Part shown: piece after piece, positions 45,481 through 55,759 of the stretch
Position numbering within the stretch: the first letter of the stretch is position 1
Layout: every line of letters begins with the position of its first letter
Assembly (NCBI GenBank): GCA_020796225.1
Contig: CM036759.1
Coordinates: 67,246,590-67,310,589 of the forward strand
DNA length: 64,000 nt
Direction of reading: 5' to 3'
Source of the DNA: Arion vulgaris
Taxonomy: Eukaryota > Mollusca > Gastropoda > Stylommatophora > Arionidae
The notes under the pieces: generated by a model
Seen by the model: only the letters and a program-made list of their open reading frames with translations
What the model was told of the DNA's origin: nothing
Databases searched by the model: none
Program-made: the position numbers and the translations under genes

Positions 45481-46535
45481 GCCCGGATCTACGACTTTTC
45501 GATCAGCTTTTGCCGTATATTTGGGCTTTGTGATCTACGCCAAACAGTGAGTTACTACTGTAATGCCCTTTCTGACTGTGATGTCGTTCCGGATTAAGAG
45601 CATTTCACGGGGTTTATAAGCTTGTCCTGGGACGGCGTAATACTCGAAAAACAGACCGTGTAAAGTATCGGCCTTCGTCAATGTTCGGATCTGGACAGCC
45701 TGTCAGATCTTTGCATTGTCGGCCTTACTTTAGTAACCACTTTGAGTTTATTCTGGAGTAGGAACATTCTCAGCCTTTTCGAGGAGTGTGTCGGCACGCG
45801 GCAATTTGCAGTTTCTACTTCGCATTTCCCTAGCCTCGGGAAACACCGGACTGGGGCCAAGCACAAATAATGTAAATAATATCGTGTCGACATACGGGAA
45901 GATTGCGGTAAACTCCGTATCAAAGGCTTAGCGCAGATACATTTACTGGGTAAGATTGGCCGAGCGTAAATCCTAAAGTTGCGTTTTAGTGCATAACAAA
46001 ACTGCCTTCCCTGGAACAACCGTGCAAGATACTGTTGCATTTACAACTAACATCCCCTGAAGAACTGAGGTGGGTGATGACTAACGGGACTGCCCACCTT
46101 GGGACATCCGGGCACGGTACTGTTGCATTTACAACTAACATCCCCGGAAGAACTGAGGTGGGTGATGGTGGCGAGCGCAAAATCTCAGTTGCGTTGCTAA
46201 CTCCGATTGAAACGATCCTCTATTTTATTTGTGCTTAACCCCAGTTTGGTGTTTCCGGACCAGGAAAATGCAGAGTAGAAACTGCAAATTATCACGTGCC
46301 GACACACGCCTCAGGAGGCTGAGAATGTTCCTACTCCAGAATCAACTCAAAGTGGTCAGTAAGGTAAGGCCGATAATGCAAAGATCTGACAGGCTGTCTG
46401 GATCCGAACATTGGCGAAGGTCGACACTTTACACGGTATGTTACACGAGTATTACGCCGTCCCAGGACAAGCTTATACGCCCCGTGAAATGTTCATAATC
46501 CGGAACGACCTGACAGTCAGAAAGGGCATAACAAT

Positions 46536-47709
46536 AGTAACTCACTGTTTGACGTAGATCACAAAGCTAGTAACTCACTGTTTGACGTAGATCACAAAGC
46601 TAGTAGTAACTCACTGTTTGACGTAGATCACAAAGCTAGTAACTCACTGTTTGACGTAGATCACAAAGCTAGTAACTCACTGTTTGACGTAGATCACAAA
46701 GCTAGTAACTCACTGTTTGACGTAGATCACAAAGCTAGTAGTAACTCACTGTTTGACGTAGATCACAAAGCTAGTAGTAACTCACTGTTTGACGTAGATC
46801 ACAAAGTTAGTAGTAACTCACTGTTTGACGTAGATCACAAAGCTAGTAGTAACTCACTGTTTGACGTAGATCACAAAGCTAGTAGTAACTCACTGTTTGA
46901 CGTAGATCACAAAGCTAGTAACTCACTGTTTGACGTAGATCACAAAGCTAGTAACTCACTGTTTGACGTAGATCACAAAGCTAGTAACTCACTGTTTGAC
47001 GTAGATCACAAAGCTAGTAACTCACTGTTTGACGTAGATCACAAAGCTAGTAGTAACTCACTGTTTGACGTAGATCACAAAGCTAGTAGTAACTCACTGT
47101 TTGACGTAGATCACAAAGTTAGTAGTAACTCACTGTTTGACGTAGATCACAAAGCTAGTAACTCACTATTTGACGTAGATCACAAAGCTAGTAACTCACT
47201 GTTTGACGTAGATCACAAAGCTAGTAGTAACTCACTGTTTGACGTAGATCACAAAGCTAGTAGTAACTCACTGTTTGACGTAGATCACAAAGCTAGTAGT
47301 AACTCACTGTTTGACGTAGATCACAAAGCTAGTAGTAACTCACTGTTTGACGTAGATCACAAAGCTAGTAACTCACTGTTTGACGTAGATCACAAAGCTA
47401 GTAACTCACTGTTTGACGTAGATCACAAAGCTAGTAGTAACTCACTGTTTGACGTAGATCACAAAGTTAGTAGTAACTCACTGTTTGACGTAGATCACAA
47501 AGCTAGTAACTCACTGTTTGACGTAGATCACAAAGCTAGTAACTCACTGTTTGACGTAGATCACAAAGCTAGTAGTAACTCACTGTTTGACGTAGATCAC
47601 AAAGCTAGTAGTAACTCACTGTTTGACGTAGATCACAAAGCTAGTAGTAACTCACTGTTTGACGTAGATCACAAAGCTAGTAACTCACTGTTTGACGTAG
47701 ATCACAAAG
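46536..47709. repeat. 33/36-bp tandem repeat in right foldback arm, 34 copies
   Basis: The unit is AGTAACTCACTGTTTGACGT followed by AGATCACAAAGCT, either with or without an extra AGT. The left arm holds the segment once, inverted (CTTTGTGATCTACGCCAAAC at 45524). The 33- and 36-bp types occur in repeated patterns, suggesting block duplication. Confidence 0.97.
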
Positions 47710-47994
47710 TCCAAATATACGGCAAAAGCTGATCGAAAAGTCGTAGATCCGGGCCATAATATACGGCAGAAGGATCGTTCCCTAGGGCTAGCTACCCTAG
47801 TAAATAAACAGCTGACTAAAATCGGGAAGAGCGCCCTAGTCACGATCTGCTCATAATCGTCAACGTAAAACCCGTTCTTGTCAAAGATCATTTATATATC
47901 ACAAAGAGAATGATACAATTGACCCATATCACAAAGAGAATGATAAAATTGACCGTTAAGAACGAACGAGAGCAGAAGAGAAGAAGAAATCTAG

Positions 47995-48450
47995 AACTAA
48001 AATTAGAATAATTAACTCCAACACTGTGTTACCAGTGTCGAACATGGACACTGACAGAAGAACAAGAAAAGAAAATGACCACACGCAAAATGAGATGCTT
48101 GAGGAAAGCAGTAAATAAAACAAGAAGAGACCATATAAGAAATGAGGAAATTAAAAGAACAGTCGGAACAACACCTGCTATTAGATTCATTGAAAAACAG
48201 AGACTCAAATGGTGTGGCCACTTGGTCAGAATGACCCGAATACTACAGTTGCATGAGCGAACAATCTGAAAATGGAATCATCAAGAGGAAGGGCAGACCA
48301 AGAAAAGATGGGTTGGTGGAGTTACAGACATCTTAAAACTCCACAATATCACAACATATCAAGCGACCGAGTGTGCACTATCTCGGAAACCGATCATCAG
48401 TTAAACCTGCGACACCTAACAGCAAAACAAAAAGCAGAGAAGGACAAATG
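47995..48450 (+). mobile_element. LINE RT C-terminus
   Basis: The frame includes TLCYQCRTWTLTEEQEKKMT, then RKMRCLRKAVNKTRRDHIRN and RLKWCGHLVRMTRILQLHER. The GRPRKRW-type region follows in another frame. This is the CR1-like pattern also seen at 883-1475. Confidence 0.9.
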
Positions 48451-48499
48451 AAAGAAGAAAGTTCTGTTGTGTCGGTTTGACGTTCAGATGGACGAATAC

Positions 48500-48972
48500 G
48501 GTAACGAATAAATTCATCAACTAGTGTCTGCGTTGAATAGAAGGGATAAGATGGTATCATAGGGTCACAATAGAGGATATAGTAGAGAGCGGGAGGGATC
48601 CCATTGGACCCGGGGAGGGAGGAGGTGAAGAGGGAACGCTGAAGCTGGATAGGACGCGCAATGAGAGAACGCAAGAAGACAAGCGACAGAGAGAGAGAGA
48701 GAGAGACAGAGAGAGACAGAGAGAGACAGAGGGAGACAGAGAGAGAGACAGAGAGAGAGAGAGACAGAGAGAGAGAGACAGAGAGAGACAGAGAGAGACA
48801 GAGAGAGAGAGAGAGAGAGCAAGAAAGCCTAGAAATACATGGAGAAGAGATTTGAAGGCAGAGGTATGCGATATACAGAGGAGCTGGAAGAAGCTGCAAG
48901 AGATAGCTAAAGATAAGGAAGATTTGGCATGAGATGGCTGAGAGTCTATGAGAGAGAGAGAGAGAGAGAGGG
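48500..48972 (+). mobile_element. RTE-type LINE C-terminus with internal GA-rich repeat
   Basis: RIEGIRWYH-like sequence and a degenerate WRWIGHT region precede 48690-48822, a (GAGAGACA)-type run. After it the frame gives WRRDLKAEVCDIQRSWKKLQ (shifted) and EIAKDKEDLA, the standard RTE ending. The repeat sits where the basic RGRPxxTWRR codons would be. A second GA run with a G tract is at 48952-48975. Confidence 0.8.
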
Positions 48973-49019
48973 GGGGATATATTCCTGATCCCAGGATATC
49001 GATTACGTAAATGATGTCT

Positions 49020-49720
49020 AGTGGGAGAAAATAGCACAGTGGGTAGAGCGTCTCTTTGTCGAATCCTACACCAATTGACCTAAAAGCTAAGCTTTGGGTA
49101 AACCTGACAAACCTGAAGCTGACTGTCCAGTTTGCTGTCTACAGTTAACAAAAAAAGCGCATGACCAGAGATCGCTGAGAAAGAAGAATCTTACCAAGCA
49201 TTGTCTGTTCAAGAAGTGAGACCCCTAAAGAATAGAAAATCTGCAGAAGACTATAAGACAAGGACTGGATATGATTATGGGAACGACTTAGTCAAAGACC
49301 TCAACAGAACAGACCAGGAAAAACAGTTGGAAGTAATGGTCGCCCTCGTGTTGTTGACAACATCATCCATCGTGTGCCGACGGTCAATGGAAAATACAGA
49401 CATAACACCGTATTACCCAATATACCACGAGGTATGAAAAAGGGTTTCCTTACCTACCGGACACTGCAGACTCAACAAACACTGTGTCAGTGCCAACAGG
49501 TGGAACAGACACCGGAACATATCTTGCAAGACTGCCCTCTCCTGTGTGAACTGAGAAGCAGCATGTGACCACACTCAGTCAACTTAAAAACTAAACTTTG
49601 GGAAAACCTGACAGAGCTCAAGCTGACTACCCAGTTTGTGGTCCACAGTAAGTTAAACACGTGACCAGAGATCGCCGTAGAAGTAGAACTCTACGACCTA
49701 CTTAATTTTTCAACCATTTA
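49020..49720 (+). mobile_element. Jockey-like LINE C-termini, two partial copies
   Basis: The second copy reads MKKGFLTYRTLQTQQTLCQC and QQVEQTPEHILQDCPLLCEL, then after a stop NLKTKLWENLTELKLTTQF. This is the CxC...HxxxxC plus KLW(x)nLxxTxxF ending of Jockey/CR1-type LINEs. An earlier partial copy of the end (KAKLWVNLTNLKLTVQF) is at 49085-49150. TAGCACAGTGGGTAGAGCGT at 49030 looks like a tRNA A-box remnant of a SINE. Confidence 0.85.
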
Positions 49721-49869
49721 CGACAGAACAAAATTAAAGCAAAAAACTCGGTGAAGTTTTTTTTGGAAAAAGGTTTCACAGTGCATAAAATTTGACACTA
49801 ACGATACTGTTCCGTTCTGAGAAAAGATTGTAATACGCCTCAACTGGAGGAGGTAACCTCACGCCTTTG

Positions 49870-50098
49870 AATACTCAAATTTACGTCAATGACAAATGAC
49901 TTGATTGCTATAAATAAGGTGTATAAAAGTGTAGTATTTACATCATTGCACCGGGTTTCTCCACATTGCTGAGTCCTTCTCCGCAGAAATGGCTGACCAC
50001 CTGCAGAGATAACAGCACAAAGCACCAATTCCAAAATGATTTCTGGAAATAAATGCACTCAAGAACCATTCGATGTAACTCGGGTTCGAACCTACGAC
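49870..50098 (-). mobile_element. SINE-1 copy
   Basis: The minus strand has B-box GGTTCGAACCC, GAGTGCATTTATTTCCAGAA, GGTGCTTTGTGCTGTTATCT and GGTGCAATGATGTAAATACT, in the same order as at 2577. The A-box side is degraded. Confidence 0.8.
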
Positions 50099-50179
50099 AT
50101 TCACAACGCAATATTATTTATTTCTAATACGAATTTCAACCACCAAGGGCGTAACATATAACGAGATTGATATATTTCG

Positions 50180-50181
<2 letters not shown>

Positions 50182-50212
<31 letters not shown>

Positions 50213-50214
50213 AA
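50182..50214. repeat. (GATT)n microsatellite
   Basis: Eight GATT units, possibly the tail of a minus-strand rep-B fragment. Confidence 0.9.
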
Positions 50215-50229
50215 ACGACAGTATAGAAT

Positions 50230-50810
50230 GAAATGTTTGGAAAAACAAAGCTCAGAATACTAAGAGCATGCATATATTCCAGTGACACAATATATGAGTG
50301 TGAAGCATGGACAAGGCAGTGGAAAAACTTATATGTGCTTTTGAATATAAGTGTTACAGAAGAGTCATCCGTATTATCATGGATAGAGAAGAGAACAAAT
50401 AGATCTATCTTGGATAGAGAAGAGAACAAATAGATCTATCTTGGATAGAGAAGAGAACAAATAGATCTATCTTGGATAGAGAAGAGAACAAATAGATCTA
50501 TCTTGGATAGAGAAGAGAACAAATAGATCTATCTTGGATAGAGAAGAGAACAAATAGATCTATCTTGGATAGAGAAGAGAACAAATAGATCTATCTTGGA
50601 TAGAGAAGAGAACAAATAGATCTATCTTGGATAGAGAAGAGAACAAATAGATCTATACAGAAAGAACTCAAAATAATTTTTAAAACTGACTGATGCTACA
50701 AAAAATAATGAGAAAATTACAGTATTTTGAATATATAAAAAGACACAAAGGGTTGGAGAAGACCATCGTGGAAGGTGGCATCCCGGCAAAGAGGAGAAGG
50801 GTGTTTCTGA
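50230..50810 (+). mobile_element. LINE RT C-terminus containing a 31-bp array
   Basis: Before the array: TKLRILRACIYSSDTIYECE and AWT, matching KLKVLKACVxSTLLYGCEAWT. After it: MRKLQYFEYIKRHKGLEKTI and VEGGIPAKRRR, matching KLxYFGHIxRHxxLEKTIxEGxxxGKRxRGRP. The two halves are the normal neighbours of one LINE, so the array arose inside it. Confidence 0.9.
50378..50655. repeat. 31-bp tandem repeat inside LINE, 9 copies
   Basis: GGATAGAGAAGAGAACAAAT then AGATCTATCTT is repeated almost perfectly. The period is not divisible by 3, so it destroys the frame. Confidence 0.97.
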
Positions 50811-50811
50811 A

Positions 50812-50992
50812 GATCGTGGGTTCGAATCCGGACTGTTAACGGTGCATTATTTTTTCCTGAGAACCATATAATTATTGTCAGCGATGTAGAGTTTGTGCTT
50901 TGTGCAATACTTTTGGCAGGTGGCGTGCAATTTTGCCTTAGAGGACTGAGCTTAACGGGGTAAAACCCTGTGCAATGAAATAAATAAAATAT
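50812..50992 (+). mobile_element. SINE-1-like 3' part fused to LINE end
   Basis: GTGGGTTCGAATCCGGACTG (B-box) is followed by the SINE-1 body (TTTGTGCTTTGTGCAATACT, GGTAAAACCCTGTGCAATGA). The tRNA A-box side is replaced by LINE sequence. Confidence 0.8.
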
Positions 50993-51007
50993 TAATTTCT
51001 TCTACTT

Positions 51008-52170
51008 TTGTCGTCATACTGTTACCTCGTTGTTGCCTCCCAGTGTCGTCATACTGTTACCTCGTTGTTGCCCCTCAGTGTCGTCACACTGTTACCTCGT
51101 TGTTGCCCCTCAGTGTCGTCACACTGTTACCTCGTTGTTGCCTCCCAGTGTCGTCATACTGTTACCTCGTTGTTGCCTCCCAGTGTCGTCACACTGTTAC
51201 CTCGTTGTTGCCCAGTGTCGTCACACTGTTACCTCGTTGTTGCCCCTCAGTGTCGTCATACTGTTACCTCGTTGTTGCCCCTCAGTGTCGTCATACTGTT
51301 ACCTCGTTGTTGCCCCTCAGTGTCGTCACACTGTTACCTCGTTGTTGCCCCTCAGTGTCGTCATACTGTTACCTCGTTGTTGCCCAGTGTCGTCACACTG
51401 TTACCTCGTTGTTGCCCCTCAGTGTCGTCACACTGTTACCTCGTTGTTGCCTCCCAGTGTCGTCACACTGTTACCTCGTTGTTGCCTCTCAGTGTCGTCA
51501 CACTGTTACCTCGTTGTTGCCCCTCAGTGTCGTCACACTGTTACCTCGTTGTTGCCCCTCAGTGTCGTCACACTGTTACCTCGTTGTTGCCCAGTGTCGT
51601 CACACTGTTACCTCGTTGTTGCCCAGTGTCGTCACACTGTTACCTCGTTTTGCCCTCAGTGTCGTCACACTGTTACCTCGTTGTTGCCCCTCAGTGTCGT
51701 CACACTGTTACCTCGTTGTTGCCTCCCAGTGTCGTCACACTGTTACCTCGTTGTTGCCTCCCAGTGTCGTCACACTGTTACCTCGTTGTTGCCCCTCAGT
51801 GTCGTCACACTGTTACCTCGTTGTGCCCTCAGTGTCGTCATACTGTTACCTCGTTGTTGCCCAGTGTCGTCACACTGTTACCTCGTTGTTGCCTCCCAGT
51901 GTCGTCACACTGTTACCTCGTTGTTGCCTCCCAGTGTCGTCACACTGTTACCTCGTTGTTGCCCCTCAGTGTCGTCACACTGTTACCTCGTTGTTGCCCC
52001 TCAGTGTCGTCACACTGTTACCTCGTTGTTGCCCCTCAGTGTCGTCACACTGTTACCTCGTTGTTGCCCAGTGTCGTCATACTGTGTAAACATGTTACCT
52101 CGTTGTTGCCCCTCAGTGTCGTGGTTTTACTTCTACTTTTGTCGTCACACTGTTACCTCGTTGTTGCCCC
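51008..52170. repeat. 30/35-bp tandem repeat of LINE 3' segment, about 34 copies
   Basis: The unit is TGTCGTCACACTGTTACCTC then GTTGTTGCCCCTCAG, with CCTCCCAG and CCCAG variants. It is homologous to the 4-copy array at 26999 and the single copy at 53482. Confidence 0.97.
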
Positions 52171-52247
52171 TCAGTGTTGTGGTTTTCTGTTTTTGTCTTG
52201 CGCTGTTCTAGTGGCTTGGGTGATAGTTATTTTTGCTTTTAGACAGA

Positions 52248-52771
52248 ATTCTGCTTTGTTATCTATCCATCTTTGATAGAATTCTGCTATACTATCTATC
52301 AATCTTTGATAGAATTCTGCTATGCTATGCTATCCATCTTTGATAGAATTCTGCTATGCTATGCTATCCATCTTTGATAGAATTCTGCTATGCTATGCTA
52401 TCCATCTTTGATAGAATTATGCTATGCTATGCTATCCATCTTTGATAGAATTCTGCTATGCTATGCTATCCATCTTTGATAGAATTCTGCTATGCTATCT
52501 ATCAATCTTTGATATAATTCTGCTATGTTATCTATCCATCTTTGATAGAATTCTGCTATGTTATCTATCCATCTTTGATAGAATTCTGCTACGCTATCTA
52601 TCCATCTTTGATAGAATTCTGCTACGCTATCTATCCATCTTTGATAGAATTCTGCTACGCTATCTATCCATCTTTGATAGAATTCTGCTATACTATCTAT
52701 CCATCTTTGATAGAATTCTGCTATACTATCTATCCATCTTTGATAGAATTCTGCTATGCTATCTATCCATC
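52248..52771. repeat. 33/34-bp tandem repeat of LINE coding segment, about 16 copies
   Basis: TTTGATAGAATTCTGCTATG plus CTATCTATCCATC. Most units are 33 bp, so the minus strand stays in frame as RWIDSIAEFYQ repeated. The left-hand units of 34 bp do not. Confidence 0.97.
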
Positions 52772-52904
52772 TTTTTTTCGTGATCGTCCTATCGCACTTC
52801 TTTCCTGATGTTCTGTTGTAGAAGACTTTGTATACTGCTGAGTTTAGTTGCATTTTTATTAAGTGATAGAACCTTTTCTTTCTTTGTTTCTCAATGTAAT
52901 TCAA

Positions 52905-53167
52905 TCACACATCAAAACAAAGTTCTGTAGTTGTACAAAATACAAAAGCAATAATAAAACACAGCAATGTTTCGATCAAAAGGCCTTTATCAAGTTTTCA
53001 AAAACAATAACAACACACATCAATGTTGTAATCAATCAGTCGTTTTGGTCGAAACGTTGTTGTGTAAATGTTATTGTTTTTGTATTGTGTAAAACTACAA
53101 TACTTTGTTCTGATGTGTTTCGCTATTGCTACATAGTTTTAATACAGTCTTCCCTTTTATCGATAAC
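52905..53167. mobile_element. 263-bp foldback MITE, 9-bp TSD, relative of the 3.2-13.2 kb element
   Basis: GTAATTCAA (52896-52904) and GTAATTCCA (53168-53176) flank it. The LINE at 27330 has the unoccupied site GTAATTCAAGCACGG. The arms are ACAAAATACAAAAGCAATAA / TTATTGTTTTTGTATTGTGT. It ends with a single unit of the 50-bp repeat (ATTGCTACATAGTTTTAATA ... TATCGATAAC). Confidence 0.9.
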
Positions 53168-53469
53168 GTAATTCCAGCAAGGTTCTGTGCCAACTTTCTT
53201 TCTTATGCTGATGTTAGGGACTCTGTCTTTTCTGGTGTTGTTGGTAACTTTTCGAGGGTATCACATTTCATATGTAGTTTTTTTTTTGACTGCGCTTTGC
53301 TCATTGTCCATGGTTGGCTCTGGTGACACAAAGTAAGTATGAAAATGTTGTTGATCATCTGTTGTTTGGCTGTCAGCGAGATTTTTGAATGCCTTCATAA
53401 TGTGGCTAGCTGGTAGGTTACAAAATTGGCTTTTTGTACTCTAGTAGCCTCTACAATTAAATTATTCTT

Positions 53470-53665
53470 CTTCTTCTTTCTTTTGTCGTCACACTGCTAC
53501 CGGTTGTTGCCCAGTGTCGTGGTTTTCTGTTTTTGTCTTGCGCTGTTCTGGTGGCTTGTGTGATTGTTATCTTTGCTCTTTCACAGGATGCTGCCACGCC
53601 ATCTAACCATCTTTTCCGTGGTCTTCCTCTTGCCTCTTTCCCGATGTTCTGATTGACCTCTTTAA
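53470..53665 (-). mobile_element. LINE 3' end, unexpanded sister copy
   Basis: TGTCGTCACACTGCTACCGG occurs once, then TTTTTGTCTTGCGCTGTTCT and CCGTGGTCTTCCTCTTGCC, co-linear with 27110-27240. This is the single-copy reference state for the two expanded LINEs. Confidence 0.85.
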
Positions 53666-53724
53666 AAGCGAATCCAGGAATACCTGATAATCTACAGGGG
53701 ACCTGGAATCTTTCTCTTAATCAT

Positions 53725-54200
53725 TCTCCCAAGTTTTATCCCCCCATTATGCTATCAGTGCCAAACCTGGACATCAAACGATAGAAGAAAACTAGTCCCT
53801 ACATAGATGAAGTGTCTACACAGAATACTGGAAGTAACAAGAAGAGACTGATTGAGAAATCAAGACATCAATAAAGAAAAAGTAGGTACACCCTCAATAC
53901 TGAACTTCATCAAGAAACAACAAATTAAATAGTTCAGCCACATAAGCAGATTACCAACAGACAGTGCACCTCAAAGAACAATGTTGCTCAGATACAGTGG
54001 ATACAAAGCAAAAGGTCGGCCACGCAAAAGATGGTGCTCAGAGATAACAGAGGCGACGAAAGACAGTATTCATGAAGCGCACACAAGGTCTCGTTCTAGA
54101 AATCTCTTCTTATCTTGACCTTATGAGGTAAAACAGGATTATAGAAAGAAAACCTGGAAGAAATCTTATGCCCTAAGCTTAGGTCCCCACAATTTATGAC
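53725..54200 (+). mobile_element. Degenerate LINE RT C-terminus
   Basis: CYQCQTWTSNDRRKLVP, then RILEVTRRD, ILNFIKKQQIK (stop) FSHISRLP and AKGRPRKRWCSEITEATKDS lie in one frame broken by stops. This follows the CR1-like order QCQTW...LGHxxRLP...KGRPRKRW. Confidence 0.88.
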
Positions 54201-54245
54201 CAGATTTTTCAACAGCTTTAGAAGATTTGTGAACGTCTGTGGCTT

Positions 54246-54400
54246 GAACCCAGTAGGTGCGAGCTCGACCACAACCCAAGAGTATCTGGTTCAAACACCG
54301 CGGCGGTCAGTTTGGAAGCAAATTCCTTGATTGTAACGAACGGTGAAAAAAGACCTCATCGTTCAGAAAGAAATGGCAAACTCATCGTCAAATAGCTTGT
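54246..54400 (+). mobile_element. SINE-3 copy (5' part)
   Basis: GAGCTCGACCACAACCCAAG, TGGTTCAAACACC and GAACGGTGAAAAAAGACCTC match the copy at 24060. A further SINE-3 3' part surrounds rep-A at about 54745-54771 and 55037-55120. Confidence 0.75.
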
Positions 54401-54524
54401 CCTGAGCAGAAGTTTGCCACTATAACAGTCTTTCAGAAGGTCTTCCTCTCTCTGCCAGATATCTCTCCTCTGCAGACGCCCTTCTCAAATCATCATTTAT
54501 ATCTTGAATACATCTTTTCTACAG

Positions 54525-54712
54525 CGTTTTCCTAGCGCGTTGGACGACGTGTGACAAGCCCCATGTGAGTGCAGGTTCAATTCCGCGGGCTGGCAGAAAA
54601 GCCACAGGTTCTCCAGATTGATGGTGTTCGTGGCACCAAACCGAAGGGTTACGATGTCCATAGCACCGAGCCGAAGAGCTGAAAGCTCAAGTGCTTTTGG
54701 ATCGGAAAAAAA
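54525..54712 (+). mobile_element. SINE-4, tRNA-derived with A-rich tail
   Basis: A-box-like CTAGCGCGTTGGACGACGTG and B-box GGTTCAATTCC are followed by a body with GCCACAGGTTCTCCAGATTG and AGCTGAAAGCTCAAGTGCTT, ending in an A run. A second copy at 60431 has a clear TSD. A tiny minus-strand LINE scrap (KRRRGRPRRRWI) follows at 54713-54755. Confidence 0.85.
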
Positions 54713-54771
54713 TCCATCTTCTCCGTGGTCTTCCTCTTCTCCTCTTTACCAACATGTATACTACTGAACGT

Positions 54772-55036
54772 ATCGGCGTCTGTTGCCGAAGCTTACTGGT
54801 GGAGCAAAGAATAGTAACACTGCGACCTACAAGGCGTGTCATAAGAGGCGATTGAGGTAGGAACCTAGGGACGCTACCCTTGTAAACAAAAAGAATCACA
54901 GAAATCGGATTTGCTGGTCTACTTGTAGGCGCATAACTGGCACAACGCACAATCGCTCTTAGGCTCAGATGACATATAAATCACAAAGTGTGGTTTACAA
55001 GTGGTCCATATTTAGCGTACTAAGAAGAAGAAGAAG
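54772..55036 (+). mobile_element. rep-A copy, plus orientation, inserted in SINE-3
   Basis: GTGGAGCAAAGAATAGTAAC, GTCATAAGAGGCGATTGAGG, TAGGCGCATAACTGGCACAA and a (GAA)5-type tail. The left flank ACTACTGAACGTAT and right flank TTCTAAGAACTTGACAATC are SINE-3 sequence. Confidence 0.85.
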
Positions 55037-55120
55037 AAGACAAGTTCTAAGAACTTGACAATCAAGGATTCATTTATCGTGATTGCTGGCGACGTCATGT
55101 AAATGATATGTCAAGAAGAT

Positions 55121-55485
55121 TGTCATTTCAAGAACAGATTTGTGAAATTAGCATGCACACTTTTTGTGACGTGCAAATGTTCACGTTAGTGCCAACAGTG
55201 CATGGCGACCTGACTCAATCAATTCCTGCTAAAACATGGTAAGTGAACAAATGAAGAGTCATAAATCATCAGTTGCATGTATTGTGCATGCTTCTTGACT
55301 CCAGATGTACAAATGATATATGTCAGCTTATATTACAACAGTGATGAACCAGGCATGTTTTCAGTGACCTGTTTGGGTGGAGTGTGTGGCTGGGAAGGGC
55401 GTTATCAAGATACATATGTATTAGATTGCGAAATGTTTACAAAATAGTAACTTGGACATTTAACATACATCTTCTTCTTCTGCAA
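55121..55485. other. Stretch without a gene
   Basis: No repeat family or coding exon recognised between the SINE-3 remnant and the 13-bp array. Confidence 0.5.
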
Positions 55486-55752
55486 TCAACTTCTGCGATC
55501 AACTTCTGCCATCAACTTCTGCCATCAACTTCTGCCATCAACTTATGCGATCAACTTCTACGATCAGCTTCTACTATCAGCTTCTGCGATCAACTTCTAC
55601 GATCAACTTCTACGATCAACTTCTACGATCAACTTCTACTATCAGCTTCTGCCATCAACTTCTGCTATCAACTTCTACGATCAACTTCTACGATCAGCTT
55701 CTACTATCAACTTCTGCGATCAACTTCTACGATCAGCTTCTGCTATGCGACT
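55486..55752. repeat. 13-bp tandem repeat, about 20 copies
   Basis: ATCAACTTCTGCG and variants (ACG, CC, AGC, ACT). Starts after a TTC-rich stretch. Confidence 0.95.
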
Positions 55753-55759
55753 ACTCTGG

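Larger units (their letters stand above)
45066..47985. mobile_element. Foldback element with long inverted arms, each carrying its own array
   Basis: The left arm (to about 45890) and right arm (from about 46226) are inverted copies. GTTCTTAACGGCCAATTTTA at 45115 mirrors TAAAATTGACCGTTAAGAAC at 47948. GGAACATTCTCAGCC, GTTCGGATC and GGGCTAGCTACCCTAGTAAA also pair across arms. The spacer (45890-46225) has a duplicated block with ACAACTAACATCCCC. There is no transposase frame. The left arm has a 62-bp array and the right arm a 33/36-bp array, absent from the opposite arm. A half copy is at 18601-19515. Confidence 0.88.
51008..53450 (-). mobile_element. LINE with two internal arrays and a nested MITE
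   Basis: The minus strand, from its distal end, shows degenerate CCHQSQPWTMSKAQSK-type sequence (53330-53230), the MITE (52905-53167), then NYIEKQRKKRFYHLIKMQLN and SAVYKVFYNRTSGKK. The codons for RWIDSIAEFYQ are tandemly repeated (52248-52771). A 3' segment follows that is also tandemly repeated (51008-52170). Co-linear with the simpler LINE at 26999-27600. Confidence 0.88.
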
